A DNA stretch of 64,000 nt from Enterobacter dykesii (GCF_008364625.2 NZ_CP126604.1:558001-622000), one strand, 5' to 3'. Shown: positions 18,317 to 28,367, numbered from the stretch's first letter. Numbers and translations are program-made. The notes: generated from the sequence alone by a model not told the origin.

Positions 18317-18697
18317 TTACTTAAACAGCGCGTGCACGTTGTTTTGTTTGTAATTGAGCGTCGGATGCAGCTCGTCCAGCTCGAACGACAGCGCCAGATA
18401 GCGGCTAGCCATCAGCTCCGCAAAATGCGTTTTGATCAGCGCAAACAGCATTTCACCGACCTCTTCCCGGCTCTCCAGGCTGCGCCCGGAACCAATCTTC
18501 AGCGTCATATGCACAAAGGCGTAATCGTGCCTGCCGTCGGCCATCTGCCAGGTGTCCAGCCAGTGGGCGCGGCTGCGAATGCCGCCGATGGGGAATATGC
18601 CCGTGGCGGCGAGCGCCTCGTTCACTTTGGCAAACAGCCCCGGCAGGTCGGCCTGCTCGCGGATGTTGTCGGTACATTCAGCAATAAAGTGCGGCAT
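18317..18697 (-). CDS. hpaF: 5-carboxymethyl-2-hydroxymuconate delta-isomerase
   Basis: A 126-residue tautomerase-superfamily isomerase that moves the double bond of 5-carboxymethyl-2-hydroxymuconate in the homoprotocatechuate route. Pro2, which follows the initiator Met (MPHFIAECTDNIREQADLPG), is the expected catalytic N-terminal proline. Length is that of E. coli HpaF. It follows hpaD by 9 bases. Confidence 0.95.
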   Translation of the reverse strand: MPHFIAECTDNIREQADLPGLFAKVNEALAATGIFPIGGIRSRAHWLDTWQMADGRHDYAFVHMTLKIGSGRSLESREEVGEMLFALIKTHFAELMASRYLALSFELDELHPTLNYKQNNVHALFK

Positions 18698-18706
18698 GGT
18701 GGCTCC

Positions 18707-19558
18707 TTACGCGGGCAGGGGGAAAACGGCGTTAACCTGGCCGGTGCCGGAGCTGGCGAACAGCTCGGTGAGGAACTCCACCTTGCCGTCGTACTGGTCC
18801 CAGCCGAGCATCCCCAGCAGCATCACCGTGTCGTGCATGTTGCCCTCGCCGTAACAGTAGTCGGCGTACTCCGGCAGCATGCTGCAAAACTCTTTGAACT
18901 GCCCCTCGCGCCACAGCTTCACCACGCGCTCGTCCATCTGACGGTCGAACTCGCGGGTGTAGCTGTTCATCCCTTCCTCCGCGCGCTGGTCGTCGATAAA
19001 GCGGTGCGACAGCGAGCCGCTGGCGAGCACCGCCACGGTGCCGTCGTATTTCTCAATGGCGCTGACGATGGCCTCGCCCAGCCTGCGGCTGTCGGCGAAG
19101 TCGTGAACCGTGCAGAACGCCGAAATAGAGACCACCTTGAAGTGCTTATCCGCGTTCATGTAGCGCATCGGCACCAGCGTGCCGTACTCCAGCTTCAGGC
19201 TCGGGATGTTGTGCGCTTTGGCGCGTACGCCAAGCTTCACCGCCTCGTCGGCGATGAGCTGGCCGAGTTCCGGATTGCCGTCGTAGTCGTAGGTCATGTC
19301 GCGGATAAAGTGCGGCAGCTCGTTGCTGGTGTAGACGCCCGAAAAATGGTCCGCACAGTTGATGTGGTAGGCGCTGTTCACCAGCCAGTGGGTGTCGAAG
19401 ACGATAATGGTATCGACGCCCAGCTCCCGGCAGCGCTTGCTAATCTCTTTATGCCCGTCGATGGCGCCCTGGCGGCAGCCGTGGTTTTTGCCCGGCAGCT
19501 CGGAGAGATACATTGACGGAACGTGGGTGATTTTTGCCGCTAACGCTAATTTACCCAT
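18707..19558 (-). CDS. hpaD: 3,4-dihydroxyphenylacetate 2,3-dioxygenase
   Basis: A 283-residue class III extradiol ring-cleavage dioxygenase (LigB fold, Fe2+). It opens 3,4-dihydroxyphenylacetate to 5-carboxymethyl-2-hydroxymuconate semialdehyde. I start at 19558 (MGKLALAAKITHVPS), matching the family; the frame opens a further five codons upstream inside hpaE. Metal and acid/base histidines are visible in KITHVPSMYLSE, the VFDTHWLVN block and ASGSLSHRF. The stop of hpaE is only two bases upstream. Confidence 0.96.
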   Translation of the reverse strand: MGKLALAAKITHVPSMYLSELPGKNHGCRQGAIDGHKEISKRCRELGVDTIIVFDTHWLVNSAYHINCADHFSGVYTSNELPHFIRDMTYDYDGNPELGQLIADEAVKLGVRAKAHNIPSLKLEYGTLVPMRYMNADKHFKVVSISAFCTVHDFADSRRLGEAIVSAIEKYDGTVAVLASGSLSHRFIDDQRAEEGMNSYTREFDRQMDERVVKLWREGQFKEFCSMLPEYADYCYGEGNMHDTVMLLGMLGWDQYDGKVEFLTELFASSGTGQVNAVFPLPA

Positions 19559-19560
19559 GG

Positions 19561-21027
19561 TCAGATCCCCCACTTTGGAATCGGATGGTCGCCCATGGAG
19601 ATGCAGACGTTCTTCATCTCCGCGAACACCTCGAAGCTATACTCGCCGCCCTCGCGGCCGGTGCCGGAGGCCTTCACGCCGCCAAACGGCTGGCGCAGGT
19701 CGCGCACGTTCTGGGTGTTCACAAACACCATGCCCGCTTCGATATTGCGCGCCAGGCGCAGTACCTTGCTGACGTCCTGGGTCCAGATGTATGACGCCAG
19801 GCCGTACTCCACGTCGTTCGCCAGGCGCAGGCCTTCCGCTTCGTCCTTAAACGGCAGCAGGCAGGCCACCGGCCCGAAGATCTCCTCCTGCGCCACGCGC
19901 ATGCGGTTGTCGACGTCCGCCAGCACGGTCGGGCGCAGGAAGTTGCCGCCCTTCAGATGCGCAGGCAGGTCGGTCGGTTTGTCCGGGCCGCCCGCCAGCA
20001 GGGTCGCGCCCTCTTCAATGCCGAGGCGGATGTAGCCGGAGACTTTTTCCCAGTGCTGTTGGCTGATGAGCGCGCCAATCTGGGTGGTCGGATCGGTCGG
20101 GTCGCCCACGCGCAGGCGGTTGGCGCGCTCGGCAAAGCGCTTCACGAATTCCGGGTAGATGCTCTGCTGGATAAAGATGCGCGAGCCGGCGGTGCAGCGC
20201 TCGCCGTTGATGGAGAAGATGGTGAACAGGGCGGCGTCCAGCGCGCGCTCGATGTCGGCATCTTCAAAAATCAGCACCGGGGATTTGCCGCCCAGCTCCA
20301 TGGAGTACTTCTTCAGCCCGGCGTTTTTCATGATGTTGCGCCCGGTGGCGGTGCCGCCGGTGAAGGAGACGGCGCGCACGTCGTGATGGCGCACCAGCGC
20401 GTCGCCCGCCGTTGCGCCGTAGCCCTGCACCACGTTGAGCACGCCCGCCGGAATACCCGCCTCCAGCGCCAGCTCGCCCAGACGGTCGGCGGTCAGCGGG
20501 GAGAGTTCAGACATCTTCAACACTGCGGTGTTTCCGAGTGCCAGGCACGGCGCAACCTTCCAGGTAGCGGTCATAAACGGCACGTTCCACGGCGACACCA
20601 GCGCGCAGACGCCCACCGGCTGCACCAGGGTATAGTTGAGCATCTTGTCGTCAACCGGATAGGTCTTGCCGTTCATCTGCTGGCACACCTCGGCGAAGAA
20701 CTCGAAGTTGTGCGAGGCGCGCGGAATGAGCACGTTTTTGGTCTGGTGGATCGGCAGCCCGGTATCGGCGGTTTCCATCGCGGCGATCTCCGGGACGTTC
20801 TGGTCGATCAGATCCCCCAGACGGCGCATCAGGCGCGCGCGCTCCTTCATCGGCAGGTTAGCCCACTTTGGAAACGCCTCTTTGGCGGCGGCGACGGCCT
20901 GGTGAACTTCAGCTTCACCGCCGGAGGCGACTTCCGCTAATACCTCGCCGGAGGCCGGGTTGGTGGTGTGGAAGTACTCGCTTCCGGCGACGTTTTTACC
21001 GTTTATCCAGTGGTTAATCTTTTTCAT
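19561..21027 (-). CDS. hpaE: 5-carboxymethyl-2-hydroxymuconate semialdehyde dehydrogenase
   Basis: A 488-residue aldehyde dehydrogenase that oxidises the ring-cleavage semialdehyde to 5-carboxymethyl-2-hydroxymuconate with NAD+. The general base is Glu244 in SMELGGKSP and the catalytic thiol is Cys278 in NGERCTAGSR; the cofactor segment VSPWNVPFM is near residue 144. Full length. Its start codon overlaps the hpaG stop by four bases, so the two are translationally coupled. Confidence 0.96.
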   Translation of the reverse strand: MKKINHWINGKNVAGSEYFHTTNPASGEVLAEVASGGEAEVHQAVAAAKEAFPKWANLPMKERARLMRRLGDLIDQNVPEIAAMETADTGLPIHQTKNVLIPRASHNFEFFAEVCQQMNGKTYPVDDKMLNYTLVQPVGVCALVSPWNVPFMTATWKVAPCLALGNTAVLKMSELSPLTADRLGELALEAGIPAGVLNVVQGYGATAGDALVRHHDVRAVSFTGGTATGRNIMKNAGLKKYSMELGGKSPVLIFEDADIERALDAALFTIFSINGERCTAGSRIFIQQSIYPEFVKRFAERANRLRVGDPTDPTTQIGALISQQHWEKVSGYIRLGIEEGATLLAGGPDKPTDLPAHLKGGNFLRPTVLADVDNRMRVAQEEIFGPVACLLPFKDEAEGLRLANDVEYGLASYIWTQDVSKVLRLARNIEAGMVFVNTQNVRDLRQPFGGVKASGTGREGGEYSFEVFAEMKNVCISMGDHPIPKWGI

Positions 21028-22301
21028 TTTGCAGTCTCCTCGCTGACAATTCGGTTCACCAGGCGTCCCACACCTTCCACTTCCACCACCACCTCATCGC
21101 CCGGCACCACGTCGGACAGCCCCTTCGGCGTGCCGGTGGCGATCATGTCGCCCGGCTGCAGGGTCATAAAATCGCTCAGGTACGCAATCAGGTACGGGAT
21201 GCTGAAGATCAGATCCGCCGTGGTCCCTTCCTGGCGCAGCTCGCCGTTGACGAAGGTGCGCAGGGTGAGGTTGTGCGGGTCGGGAATCGCCGCTTTCGGC
21301 ACGATGTGGGGGGAAATGGGCGTCAGCCCGTCGCGGCTTTTCACCCTCAGGTTCGGGCGGTAGTAGTTTTCCAGGTAGTCGCGGATGGCGTAGTCGTTGC
21401 AGACCGTATAGCCCGCAACATAGTCCATCGCCTCGGCTTCGCTGACCTTGCGGGCGGTTTTACCGATGACCACCACCAGCTCCGCTTCGTAGTGCATGTA
21501 TTCGATATTGTTCGGGCGCACCGACGTCTGGCCGTCGCCGTTGAAGGTGTTTGGCGCTTTGATAAATACCAGCGGCTCGGTCGGCGGCTTGAAGTCCAGC
21601 TCGCTGGCGTGGTCGGCATAGTTCAGACCGAGGGCAAACAGCGTGGCGTGCGGCGGCGTGCTGTGCGCAATAGTGACGCTACGCTCATCCACCACCGGGT
21701 TTTCCAGCGGCGGAAAGCCTTCTGCCAGAATGCGCACGCGATCGCCCGGGCGGATCTCAACGCGGCTTTGCGGGGTGCCGAGCAGGATCGCATCGCCGGG
21801 ATTGAGGGTGGCGAACTCGCTCAGGGTGCTCAGCAGTTCGGCGGCGTTACGCTGAAGATCGGCCGTGCTCCAGTGGTCCGCTTCGCGGCCGTTGATCTCG
21901 GTGATGATCGTCAGGCTATCCACGTTATCAACGGCGACCAGCTCGCCGAGCGGGCAAAATCCGTCCCGGCATTTGGCCTTGATGGCCGGGCGGTAGAAGC
22001 TCTCTTCCGGCAGGCTCACCTCGTTGGCGAGCGCGTACCCTGCAATGTACGCCGCGGCGTCCTCCGCGCGCACCCTGCTGGCGGTTTTGCCCACCACCAG
22101 CGCCACCGTCGCGCCGCTCAGCACCGTTTCCCCGTGCGGGAAGGGAATCGGCTCGCCCGCGCGAATCACCGTGTTATGCGGTTTGATAAACCACACCGCC
22201 GTTTTCGGCGGCGTGTTGTAGGGCGCTTTTTCAAAGGCCTCACGCCAGGCTTCGCGCTGGCTTTGATGGTTGAGGGCGACGGCAAAAACGGTACCTTTCA
22301 T
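21024..22301 (-). CDS. hpaG: Bifunctional OPET decarboxylase / HHDD isomerase
   Basis: A 425-residue protein made of two fumarylacetoacetate-hydrolase-like halves, as in E. coli HpaG (about 429). The N-terminal half (to about residue 205) and the C-terminal half each carry the AYIAGYALANEVSLPE / DYVAGYTVCNDYAIRD repeat. Together they decarboxylate 5-oxopent-3-ene-1,2,5-tricarboxylate and isomerise the product. The C-terminal half keeps the acidic metal ligands in MHYEAELVVVIGK. It is the first gene of the leftward hpaGEDFHIXA operon, divergent from hpaR, with a palindromic HpaR-type site 39 bases before its start. Confidence 0.95.
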   Translation of the reverse strand: MKGTVFAVALNHQSQREAWREAFEKAPYNTPPKTAVWFIKPHNTVIRAGEPIPFPHGETVLSGATVALVVGKTASRVRAEDAAAYIAGYALANEVSLPEESFYRPAIKAKCRDGFCPLGELVAVDNVDSLTIITEINGREADHWSTADLQRNAAELLSTLSEFATLNPGDAILLGTPQSRVEIRPGDRVRILAEGFPPLENPVVDERSVTIAHSTPPHATLFALGLNYADHASELDFKPPTEPLVFIKAPNTFNGDGQTSVRPNNIEYMHYEAELVVVIGKTARKVSEAEAMDYVAGYTVCNDYAIRDYLENYYRPNLRVKSRDGLTPISPHIVPKAAIPDPHNLTLRTFVNGELRQEGTTADLIFSIPYLIAYLSDFMTLQPGDMIATGTPKGLSDVVPGDEVVVEVEGVGRLVNRIVSEETAK

Positions 22302-22339
22302 TCATATACTCCTCACCCCGGTGGTCCGGGTTGTGATTT

Positions 22340-22355
22340 CATTAATATGTTAATG
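22340..22355. promoter_or_regulatory. Candidate HpaR operator at the hpaG promoter
   Basis: CATTAATATGTTAATG is a near-perfect inverted repeat (outer six bases CATTAA/TTAATG), of the size MarR proteins bind. It is 39 bases before hpaG in the hpaG-hpaR intergenic region (22302-22572), which is AT-rich and otherwise non-coding. Confidence 0.55.
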
Positions 22356-22547
22356 ATCTGGTTTTATGCTTTTGCTGTTTATTTCGCAATCAGAAGTGAA
22401 AGATTTGTGATGGGAATAACAATAAATTTACATTTCGTGTTTTGTTTATATTTAAATCAAAGGCTTAATAAAATTGATGGGTTTCTGTTAGACTTTTTGA
22501 CGGAAAACGTGTTGTTTATAAAAACATCTTTTAGTGATTGTTTACTT

Positions 22548-22561
22548 GTTAATGATGTTAA
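22548..22561. promoter_or_regulatory. Candidate second HpaR operator, next to the hpaR start
   Basis: GTTAATGATGTTAA shares the nine-base core GTTAATGAT with the operator near hpaG and lies just before the hpaR ribosome binding site, where it could mediate autorepression. Confidence 0.45.
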
Positions 22562-22572
22562 GGGGAAAGGCT

Positions 22573-23013
22573 ATGCATGATTCATTAACCATCGCGCTGC
22601 TGCAGGCGCGGGAAGCGGCGATGTCGTACTTCCGCCCGATCGTGAAGCGCCATAACCTGACCGAGCAGCAGTGGCGCATTGTGCGCGTGCTGGCTGAACA
22701 TCCGTCGATGGATTTTCACGATCTGGCGTTTCGCACCTGCATCCTGCGCCCGAGCCTGACGGGCATTCTGACGCGGATGGAGCGCGACGGCCTGGTGCTG
22801 CGCTTAAAGCCGGTGAACGACCAGCGCAAGCTGTACGTGTCGCTGACCAAAGAGGGGAATGCGCTGTATGAACACGCCCAGGCGCAGGTCGAAGAGGCGT
22901 ATCAGCAGATCGAGGCGGAATACACGCCGGAGAAGATGAAACAGCTGACGGCGCTGCTGGAAGAGTTTATTGAACTCGGAAACCGGCATAACGCAGCGCG
23001 GGAAGAAGAGTAA
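22573..23013 (+). CDS. hpaR: HpaR, MarR-type repressor of the homoprotocatechuate operon
   Basis: A 146-residue MarR-family winged-helix repressor. I start at 22573 ([17 protein letters not shown]), which follows an AAGG-type site and gives the E. coli HpaR length; 13 extra codons upstream are open but unlikely. The DNA-binding segment is [30 protein letters not shown] (residues about 52-81, quoted here only as the recognition-helix region). HpaR represses hpaG-X and itself, relieved by pathway aromatics. It is divergent from hpaG. Confidence 0.93.
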   Translation: MHDSLTIALLQAREAAMSYFRPIVKRHNLTEQQWRIVRVLAEHPSMDFHDLAFRTCILRPSLTGILTRMERDGLVLRLKPVNDQRKLYVSLTKEGNALYEHAQAQVEEAYQQIEAEYTPEKMKQLTALLEEFIELGNRHNAAREEE

Positions 23014-23040
23014 AAACCACAAATTCCAGGATGATTTTCG

Positions 23041-23067
23041 TAAAGTTTTCACTTTCCAGGCCGAAAA
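23041..23067 (+). promoter_or_regulatory. Flagellar sigma-28 (FliA) promoter of tsr
   Basis: TAAAGTTT, then exactly 11 bases, then GCCGAAAA: matches the FliA consensus TAAAGTTT-N11-GCCGATAA at 15 of 16 bases. It is 30 bases before the tsr start codon, just after hpaR. Confidence 0.85.
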
Positions 23068-23096
23068 TTCTGTATCTGTCTGAGGAAAGAGAAAAC

Positions 23097-24761
23097 ATGT
23101 TAAACCGTATCAAGATTGTCACCAGCTTAATGCTGGTTTTAGCGATATTTGGCCTTTTACAACTCACGTCCGGTGGTCTTTTCTTTAATGCCCTTAAGAA
23201 TGACAAAGAGAATTTCACCGTCCTGCAAACCATTCGCCAGCAACAATCCACGCTGAACGCCAGCTGGGTCGCGTTGCTGCAAACCCGTAATACCCTGAAC
23301 CGTGCGGGTATCCGCTACATGATGGATCAGAGCAATATCGGCAGCGGCGCGACCGTTAACGATTTGATGCAAATCGCGTCTACGTCTCTGAAACAGGCGG
23401 AAAAAAACTGGGCTGCCTACGAAGCCCTGCCGCGCGATCCGCGTCAAAGCGATGCGGATGCCATGGAGATCAAGCGTAACTATGATATTTACCACGGCGC
23501 GCTGGCGGAGCTGATTCAGCTGCTGGGCGCGGGCAAAATCAACGCCTTCTTCGACCAGCCGACCCAGAGCTATCAGGACGGTTTTGAGAAGCAGTACGTG
23601 AGCTACCTGCAGCAGAACGACAAGCTGTATCAGACGGCGGTCGAAGACAGCAACAGCTCCTACAGCCAGGCTATCTGGGTGCTAATTAGCGTTCTGATTG
23701 CCGTGCTGGTGGTGATCGTGGCCGTCTGGCTCAACATCAAGCAGACGCTGATCTCTCCGCTGAATCGTCTGATCGACAACATTCGCCATATCGCCAGCGG
23801 CGACCTGGTGAAGCGTATTGAAGTTCAGGGCACCAACGAGATGGGTGAACTGGCCGACTCGCTGCGCCATATGCAGGGTGAGCTGGTGCGTACCGTTGGC
23901 GACGTGCGTAACGGCGCGAACGCTATCTACAGCGGCGCGAGCGAAATTGCGATGGGCAATAACGACCTCTCTTCCCGTACTGAACAGCAGGCCGCTTCCC
24001 TGGAAGAGACCGCTGCCAGCATGGAGCAGCTGACGGCGACCGTTAAGCAGAACGCCGAGAACGCCCGTCAGGCGAGCCATCTTGCGCTCAGCGCCTCTGA
24101 AACCGCGCAGAAAGGCGGCAAAGTGGTGGATAACGTGGTGCAGACTATGCGCGATATCGCGGGTAGTTCGCAGAAAATTGCCGACATTATCAGCGTGATC
24201 GACGGCATTGCCTTCCAGACCAACATTCTGGCACTGAACGCGGCGGTAGAAGCGGCGCGTGCGGGCGAGCAGGGTCGTGGTTTTGCGGTGGTGGCAGGTG
24301 AAGTGCGTAACCTGGCCCAGCGCAGCGCCCAGGCGGCTCGCGAGATTAAGAGCCTGATTGAAGACTCCGTGGGCCGCGTGGAAGTGGGCTCAACGCTGGT
24401 AGAAAGCGCCGGTGAAACCATGGGTGAAATCGTGAACGCGGTGACCCGCGTAACGGACATCATGGGTGAAATCGCCTCTGCGTCTGACGAGCAGAGCCGC
24501 GGTATCGACCAGGTGGGTCTGGCGGTCGCTGAGATGGATCGCGTGACCCAGCAGAACGCCTCGCTAGTTGAGGAATCTGCCGCAGCGGCCGCCGCACTGG
24601 AAGAGCAGGCGAGCCGTCTGACTCAGGCCGTGGCGGTGTTCCGCATTCAGCAGGAGCAGATGAAAGCGCGCGAGTTCGCTGCGGCTAAAGCGGTTTCCAC
24701 GCCGGTGATGGCGCGTAAAACCGCGACGGCCGATTCAGGCGATAACTGGGAAACGTTCTAA
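23097..24761 (+). CDS. tsr: Serine chemoreceptor Tsr (methyl-accepting chemotaxis protein I)
   Basis: A 554-residue chemoreceptor closely resembling E. coli Tsr (551). The start at 23097 ([19 protein letters not shown]) is chosen over the longer open frame from its match to Tsr. Membrane segment 1 is residues about 7-28, and a four-helix periplasmic ligand domain follows with [12 protein letters not shown]. Membrane segment 2 is near residues 190-212, then HAMP, then the methylation helices and the invariant hairpin tip around [20 protein letters not shown]. The C terminus NWETF is the CheR/CheB docking pentapeptide. It detects serine and some other signals. In E. coli K-12 tsr directly follows btsT; here the hpa cluster separates them, as in E. 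coli strains that keep hpa. Confidence 0.96.
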   Translation: MLNRIKIVTSLMLVLAIFGLLQLTSGGLFFNALKNDKENFTVLQTIRQQQSTLNASWVALLQTRNTLNRAGIRYMMDQSNIGSGATVNDLMQIASTSLKQAEKNWAAYEALPRDPRQSDADAMEIKRNYDIYHGALAELIQLLGAGKINAFFDQPTQSYQDGFEKQYVSYLQQNDKLYQTAVEDSNSSYSQAIWVLISVLIAVLVVIVAVWLNIKQTLISPLNRLIDNIRHIASGDLVKRIEVQGTNEMGELADSLRHMQGELVRTVGDVRNGANAIYSGASEIAMGNNDLSSRTEQQAASLEETAASMEQLTATVKQNAENARQASHLALSASETAQKGGKVVDNVVQTMRDIAGSSQKIADIISVIDGIAFQTNILALNAAVEAARAGEQGRGFAVVAGEVRNLAQRSAQAAREIKSLIEDSVGRVEVGSTLVESAGETMGEIVNAVTRVTDIMGEIASASDEQSRGIDQVGLAVAEMDRVTQQNASLVEESAAAAAALEEQASRLTQAVAVFRIQQEQMKAREFAAAKAVSTPVMARKTATADSGDNWETF

Positions 24762-24774
24762 TCCTGCGCGTTGT

Positions 24775-24800
24775 GCCGGGTGGCGGCTACGCCACTCGGC
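24775..24800. repeat. REP-like palindrome between tsr and the acetyltransferase gene
   Basis: GCCGGGTGGCGGCTACGCC followed by ACTCGGC forms an imperfect hairpin between two convergent genes. Confidence 0.55.
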
Positions 24801-24804
24801 AATA

Positions 24805-25320
24805 TTACAGAGGCAGGCGCATGGCGCAGCGCGTTTCATACGCTAAGCCGTGCGCTGCTTCTTCTTCCCGTTTTTCACGCAGTTCAGGCGTGAGTTCAGT
24901 TACGTATTCAAACCCCAGCTTTGCATAGAACGGCGCGTTCCACGGTACGTCCCGGAACGTCGTCAACGTTAGCGACGCCAGCCCCAGCGTGCGGGCATGG
25001 TCAGCCGCACGGGCGATGAGCTGCCGGCCAATCCCCTTTCCCTGCCAGTCCAGATCAACCGAAAGTTCGACAATAAACAGCGACGAAGAGTGCGCTTCGG
25101 CAAGGATAAACCCGACGGGCTGATCGTTCGCCAGCGCCAGCCAGCTTAGCCCACGTTCGGCATACTCAAGGTGCTGCTCAGCGGAAATGACCTCGCCGTC
25201 GGCAAGCCAGGCGAGATCCGGACTTTCACGAAAGCGCTCGCCCGCCGCGCGTTCAATGGCGGGTAGGGCAGTAACGTCGCCGGGACGCGTGGGACGGACG
25301 GTGAGGTTAGGGTCGACCAT
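24805..25320 (-). CDS. GNAT family N-acetyltransferase
   Basis: A 171-residue GNAT acetyltransferase. The acetyl-CoA pyrophosphate-binding motif A is VELSVDLDWQGKGIGRQLIARA (Q/RxxGxG/A as QGKGIG) near residues 85-105, and motif B follows with PFYAKLGFEYV. Substrate is unknown; the N-terminal VRPTRPGDVTALPAIER block is common to small-molecule or protein acetyltransferases of this group. Its start overlaps the opgB stop (TAATG), suggesting co-transcription with opgB. Confidence 0.85.
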   Translation of the reverse strand: MVDPNLTVRPTRPGDVTALPAIERAAGERFRESPDLAWLADGEVISAEQHLEYAERGLSWLALANDQPVGFILAEAHSSSLFIVELSVDLDWQGKGIGRQLIARAADHARTLGLASLTLTTFRDVPWNAPFYAKLGFEYVTELTPELREKREEEAAHGLAYETRCAMRLPL

Positions 25321-27617
25321 TAGCCTGCGCGACTCACAATTTTGATTTCAACCATGCCGATCCCGAGCTCGCGCGGTGAGTGCCCAAGGATATTCCCCTC
25401 GTTCGTGGACTGCGGGTCCGGCGGCACGATCACCAGGGTATTGCTGCGCGAAGGATTCTCAAAATGCAGCGTCTGCGTGCTCACGTCGTTCCCGAGCGTC
25501 AGCGTCTGCTCCAGATCGCCCACGCGCACGGGGACGGGCTTGTTAGCGTTGGGGCCATACGCTCTGGCGGTGATCACCAGGTCGAACTGTTCCGGCAGGG
25601 GATGGGCGTACTCAATTTTTACCTCGTTGCCCAGCTGCGCGTTGGACCAGCGCCCCCACGACTCCGGACGCGAGATGCCGCTAAACTGCTTCACTTCCTC
25701 GGGCGCGCCGGCCACGTTAAAGATAAAGCTATCCGCTTTGTAGCGAATATCGTTATCGCTGATTTTCAGCATGTCGATGTTGTGCTGATAGCGCGCGGTA
25801 TCAATCACCGTATCGTTGAACGCGGTTTTGCCTTTCCACTGCGCCTTATCCACGTGCTGCACGGTTTGCTCCCCGCCGAGCTGGCCCTGAGAGACGCACC
25901 AGTCGGTAGAAAGCGCCAGCGGCTGCGACCAGAGCTGGCCCATTTTGTAGCACCGGTCGACCCAGACGAAATTATCGCGTGGGGCAAAATCGGCCAGCTG
26001 ATAGCGCAGCGGCGCGGAATATTCGCTTTCCGGCAGCGGCTCGACCCGCCCCTCCGACACGCGTACCAGCAGCGGCAGACGGAAGCTGCTGCCCGAGAAG
26101 GCAATCGTGTTTTTATCCCGATCGACGGTGAAGTCCTTCATCTCTTTCGGGAAGTTCCACAGGCGGATAATGTCTGGCTTCCAGGCGAGAATTTTATCCT
26201 TCATGTTGAGGAACACTTCCGACAGGGATTGCCCCGACAGCGTGCTGCGGCCAAGGCCAATAAAGTTGTCGCCGCCCAGAATGTCCAGCACGGTTGCGCC
26301 GTTATCCATGGAGTTGCGTTTGGTGGCAATTAGCTCCTGCTGCGGCTGGTCGCCGCGCAGGACGAAGAACAGGTTGCTGCGATCCTGCTTGTTGAGCCGA
26401 TCCCAGGCGCTGTTTTTCATCGCCAGATGGTCAGACGAAACGACTATGACGGTGTTTTTAAACCAGGGCGAGGCTTTGATTTTCTCGACCAGCGCGGCAA
26501 TGTGCTCCTGGCTGCAGGTCACGGCGCTGAAAGACTTGTTGCTTTTGCCGTCCACGTCATAGCTTTTGCGTTTACAGCTGCGCGAGACGAACCCGTCCGG
26601 ATGGTGGGTATCCACCGTCAGCGCAAAAAGGGAGAAACGCTTGCCCGTGCGGGAAAGCTCCTCGAATTTCTTCCAGGTTTCGTCGAGTACCGTATCGTCA
26701 TAGAAGCCCCAGTCGTTACGGTAGCTCGGATCGGCAACCGTCGTTTTTAACTCTTCTGAGCCATACAGGTGGTCAAAACCGTGGGATTTCAGGAACACGT
26801 CTTTTCCGGCAAAGCGCAGGTTTGCCCCCTGCACGAAATAGTTTTCGTAGCCGGAGTTTTTCAGGATATCGCCGAGGCAAATATTCTGCGGGAAGAACGT
26901 CGACATCGAGGCTGAGGCGTTACCTTCAAAAGGCGCGAACAGCGGGATACCGCACTGGGAGGCAACCATCCCGGCAATCGTGTAATCCGTACCGGGCAGC
27001 TGCATGGTGTGGCTGAAATCGAGCCCTTCGTTTTTCAGCGCGCCCAGGTCTGGCGTCAGGTTCGGGAAGGCATCGTTATCAAAGTACGTGCGCTCCAGGC
27101 TTTCACCGTAGATGTAGACCAGATTGAGCTTCGGGTTGGCGATTGTTTTCGACGGTTCTTTGTAGTAAGCCGCGAAATCCGGATCGCCATCGCGCGACTG
27201 GGATTTCACCAGCTCGGCGATCTGATGGAACGCCGGGCTGGCGTCGACGGAGGCCAGCGCCAGGAATAACGCCAGCAGGCTGTAGCCATGATGGTGCGGA
27301 AGATGGCGACGTCGACGCAGCACCCAGGCCAGCGCGCCAAAAATCGTCACCAGCGCGGCGATAAGGCCGAGCCCCGGAAGAATGTATTTGCCCACACCCG
27401 CGCCCGTCAGGCTGTTCGTCAGCGTGTAGAGCACCGCATCGTTAATACCGTCACCGGTAAAGTAGTCGCTGGCGTATAAGGTAATGTTTAAAATAATAAA
27501 AATGCCGAGCACCACCAGCGTGGCGATAAACCACCAGGTGTGACGGCCGGCTTTCCAGGCGTAAACGCCGACAGAAGCCAGAAAAAGGATAAGAGACATG
27601 AATTCTGACAACAGCAT
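25320..27617 (-). CDS. opgB: Phosphoglycerol transferase I (osmoregulated periplasmic glucans)
   Basis: A 765-residue membrane enzyme very like E. coli OpgB (MdoB, 763). It transfers sn-glycerol-1-phosphate from phosphatidylglycerol to membrane-derived oligosaccharides in the periplasm. Four N-terminal membrane segments (to about residue 145) anchor a large alkaline-phosphatase/sulfatase-fold domain with the nucleophile region [25 protein letters not shown] and the metal-binding VVSSDH. A C-terminal beta-rich domain completes it. It lies downstream of yjjA with its own 264-base non-coding leader region. Confidence 0.95.
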   Translation of the reverse strand: MLLSEFMSLILFLASVGVYAWKAGRHTWWFIATLVVLGIFIILNITLYASDYFTGDGINDAVLYTLTNSLTGAGVGKYILPGLGLIAALVTIFGALAWVLRRRRHLPHHHGYSLLALFLALASVDASPAFHQIAELVKSQSRDGDPDFAAYYKEPSKTIANPKLNLVYIYGESLERTYFDNDAFPNLTPDLGALKNEGLDFSHTMQLPGTDYTIAGMVASQCGIPLFAPFEGNASASMSTFFPQNICLGDILKNSGYENYFVQGANLRFAGKDVFLKSHGFDHLYGSEELKTTVADPSYRNDWGFYDDTVLDETWKKFEELSRTGKRFSLFALTVDTHHPDGFVSRSCKRKSYDVDGKSNKSFSAVTCSQEHIAALVEKIKASPWFKNTVIVVSSDHLAMKNSAWDRLNKQDRSNLFFVLRGDQPQQELIATKRNSMDNGATVLDILGGDNFIGLGRSTLSGQSLSEVFLNMKDKILAWKPDIIRLWNFPKEMKDFTVDRDKNTIAFSGSSFRLPLLVRVSEGRVEPLPESEYSAPLRYQLADFAPRDNFVWVDRCYKMGQLWSQPLALSTDWCVSQGQLGGEQTVQHVDKAQWKGKTAFNDTVIDTARYQHNIDMLKISDNDIRYKADSFIFNVAGAPEEVKQFSGISRPESWGRWSNAQLGNEVKIEYAHPLPEQFDLVITARAYGPNANKPVPVRVGDLEQTLTLGNDVSTQTLHFENPSRSNTLVIVPPDPQSTNEGNILGHSPRELGIGMVEIKIVSRAG

Positions 27618-27881
27618 ATCCTCATGACGCCAGGTGCTTCGCTGGCTAACTGTTTATTTTTTGGGTCATACAATGTAATTGCGATGTCGTTAAGCTGCAA
27701 TTTTAGTGTCACGAAAGTGTGCTGTTGTTAGGATTTGGTTTATAAAATCGTTTTTATGAAGATGGACACATCCTGACAAACGGACGCTGAGACGGTGGCA
27801 GGTGGGAAAAAGGCTCGTTTAGCGCCGCGCTGCAAGACTATCGCATTAAACGCGGCGTGTTGTGGCAGAAAATGGGGTGGC

Positions 27882-28367
27882 TCAGGAGAGGAAATTAACG
27901 CCTTGTTTCAGCACCAGATCGCAGGCTTTGGTTTTCACCTGTTTTGCCAGAGAAGAGTTGCCGAGGGTGCTCAGATTCAGCTGCTGGCCGTTTTGCGCGT
28001 TAAGCAGGCCCTGAATGCCGTCCATATAGTTGGTGTCCGCTTTCTGCTCCTGGGTATCCAGACCCAGTTTACCCAGCACCTGATTTTTCACGTTTTGCGC
28101 GTCGGTCACTGAGGCCAGCTTTTGCTTCGCGCAATATTCCAGAATCCCCGCCGCGTTGTTCATCGTGCCCGCGCTAAGGCTCTGAGAGCTGTTGCCCAGC
28201 AGGCTGGTGAGGGAAGAGGCGGAGAGTCCACCCTGAGAGCTGCTGCTCTCTTTGGTCAGCTCATTTGCTGCGCTTGACAGGGACTCCTGCCAGGACGCCG
28301 CTTGCGCTATGCCGGTCACCAGCAGCGCGCCTAAAAAGGTGCTGATTAGAATCTGTTTTTTCATCAT
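27882..28367 (-). CDS. yjjA: DUF2501 family exported protein YjjA
   Basis: A 161-residue exported protein resembling E. coli YjjA (DUF2501). The signal peptide is residues 1-23 (cleaved after AQA), followed by a Ser-rich low-complexity stretch and a conserved domain with ILEYCAKQKLASVTD and VKTKACDLVLKQG; its two cysteines could form a disulfide. Function is unknown. It follows dnaC by 80 bases, as in E. coli. Confidence 0.9.
   Translation of the reverse strand: MMKKQILISTFLGALLVTGIAQAASWQESLSSAANELTKESSSSQGGLSASSLTSLLGNSSQSLSAGTMNNAAGILEYCAKQKLASVTDAQNVKNQVLGKLGLDTQEQKADTNYMDGIQGLLNAQNGQQLNLSTLGNSSLAKQVKTKACDLVLKQGVNFLS

Noticed and set aside
17381..19516. 711-codon open frame antisense to hpaI-hpaH-hpaF-hpaD
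   Set aside because: It spans four certain genes on the other strand; the translation is rich in His/Arg/Gln/Val as expected for the antisense of GC-rich codons, with no domain.
11007..23013. hpa cluster as a recent genomic island
   Set aside because: No mobility genes or flanking repeats; GC content matches the backbone and the same btsT-hpa-tsr placement is known in E. coli strains, so it is probably ancestral and lost in K-12.
27488..27712. 74-codon leftward open frame over the opgB start
   Set aside because: Overlaps the opgB N terminus in another frame, no domain; better explained as opgB leader sequence.
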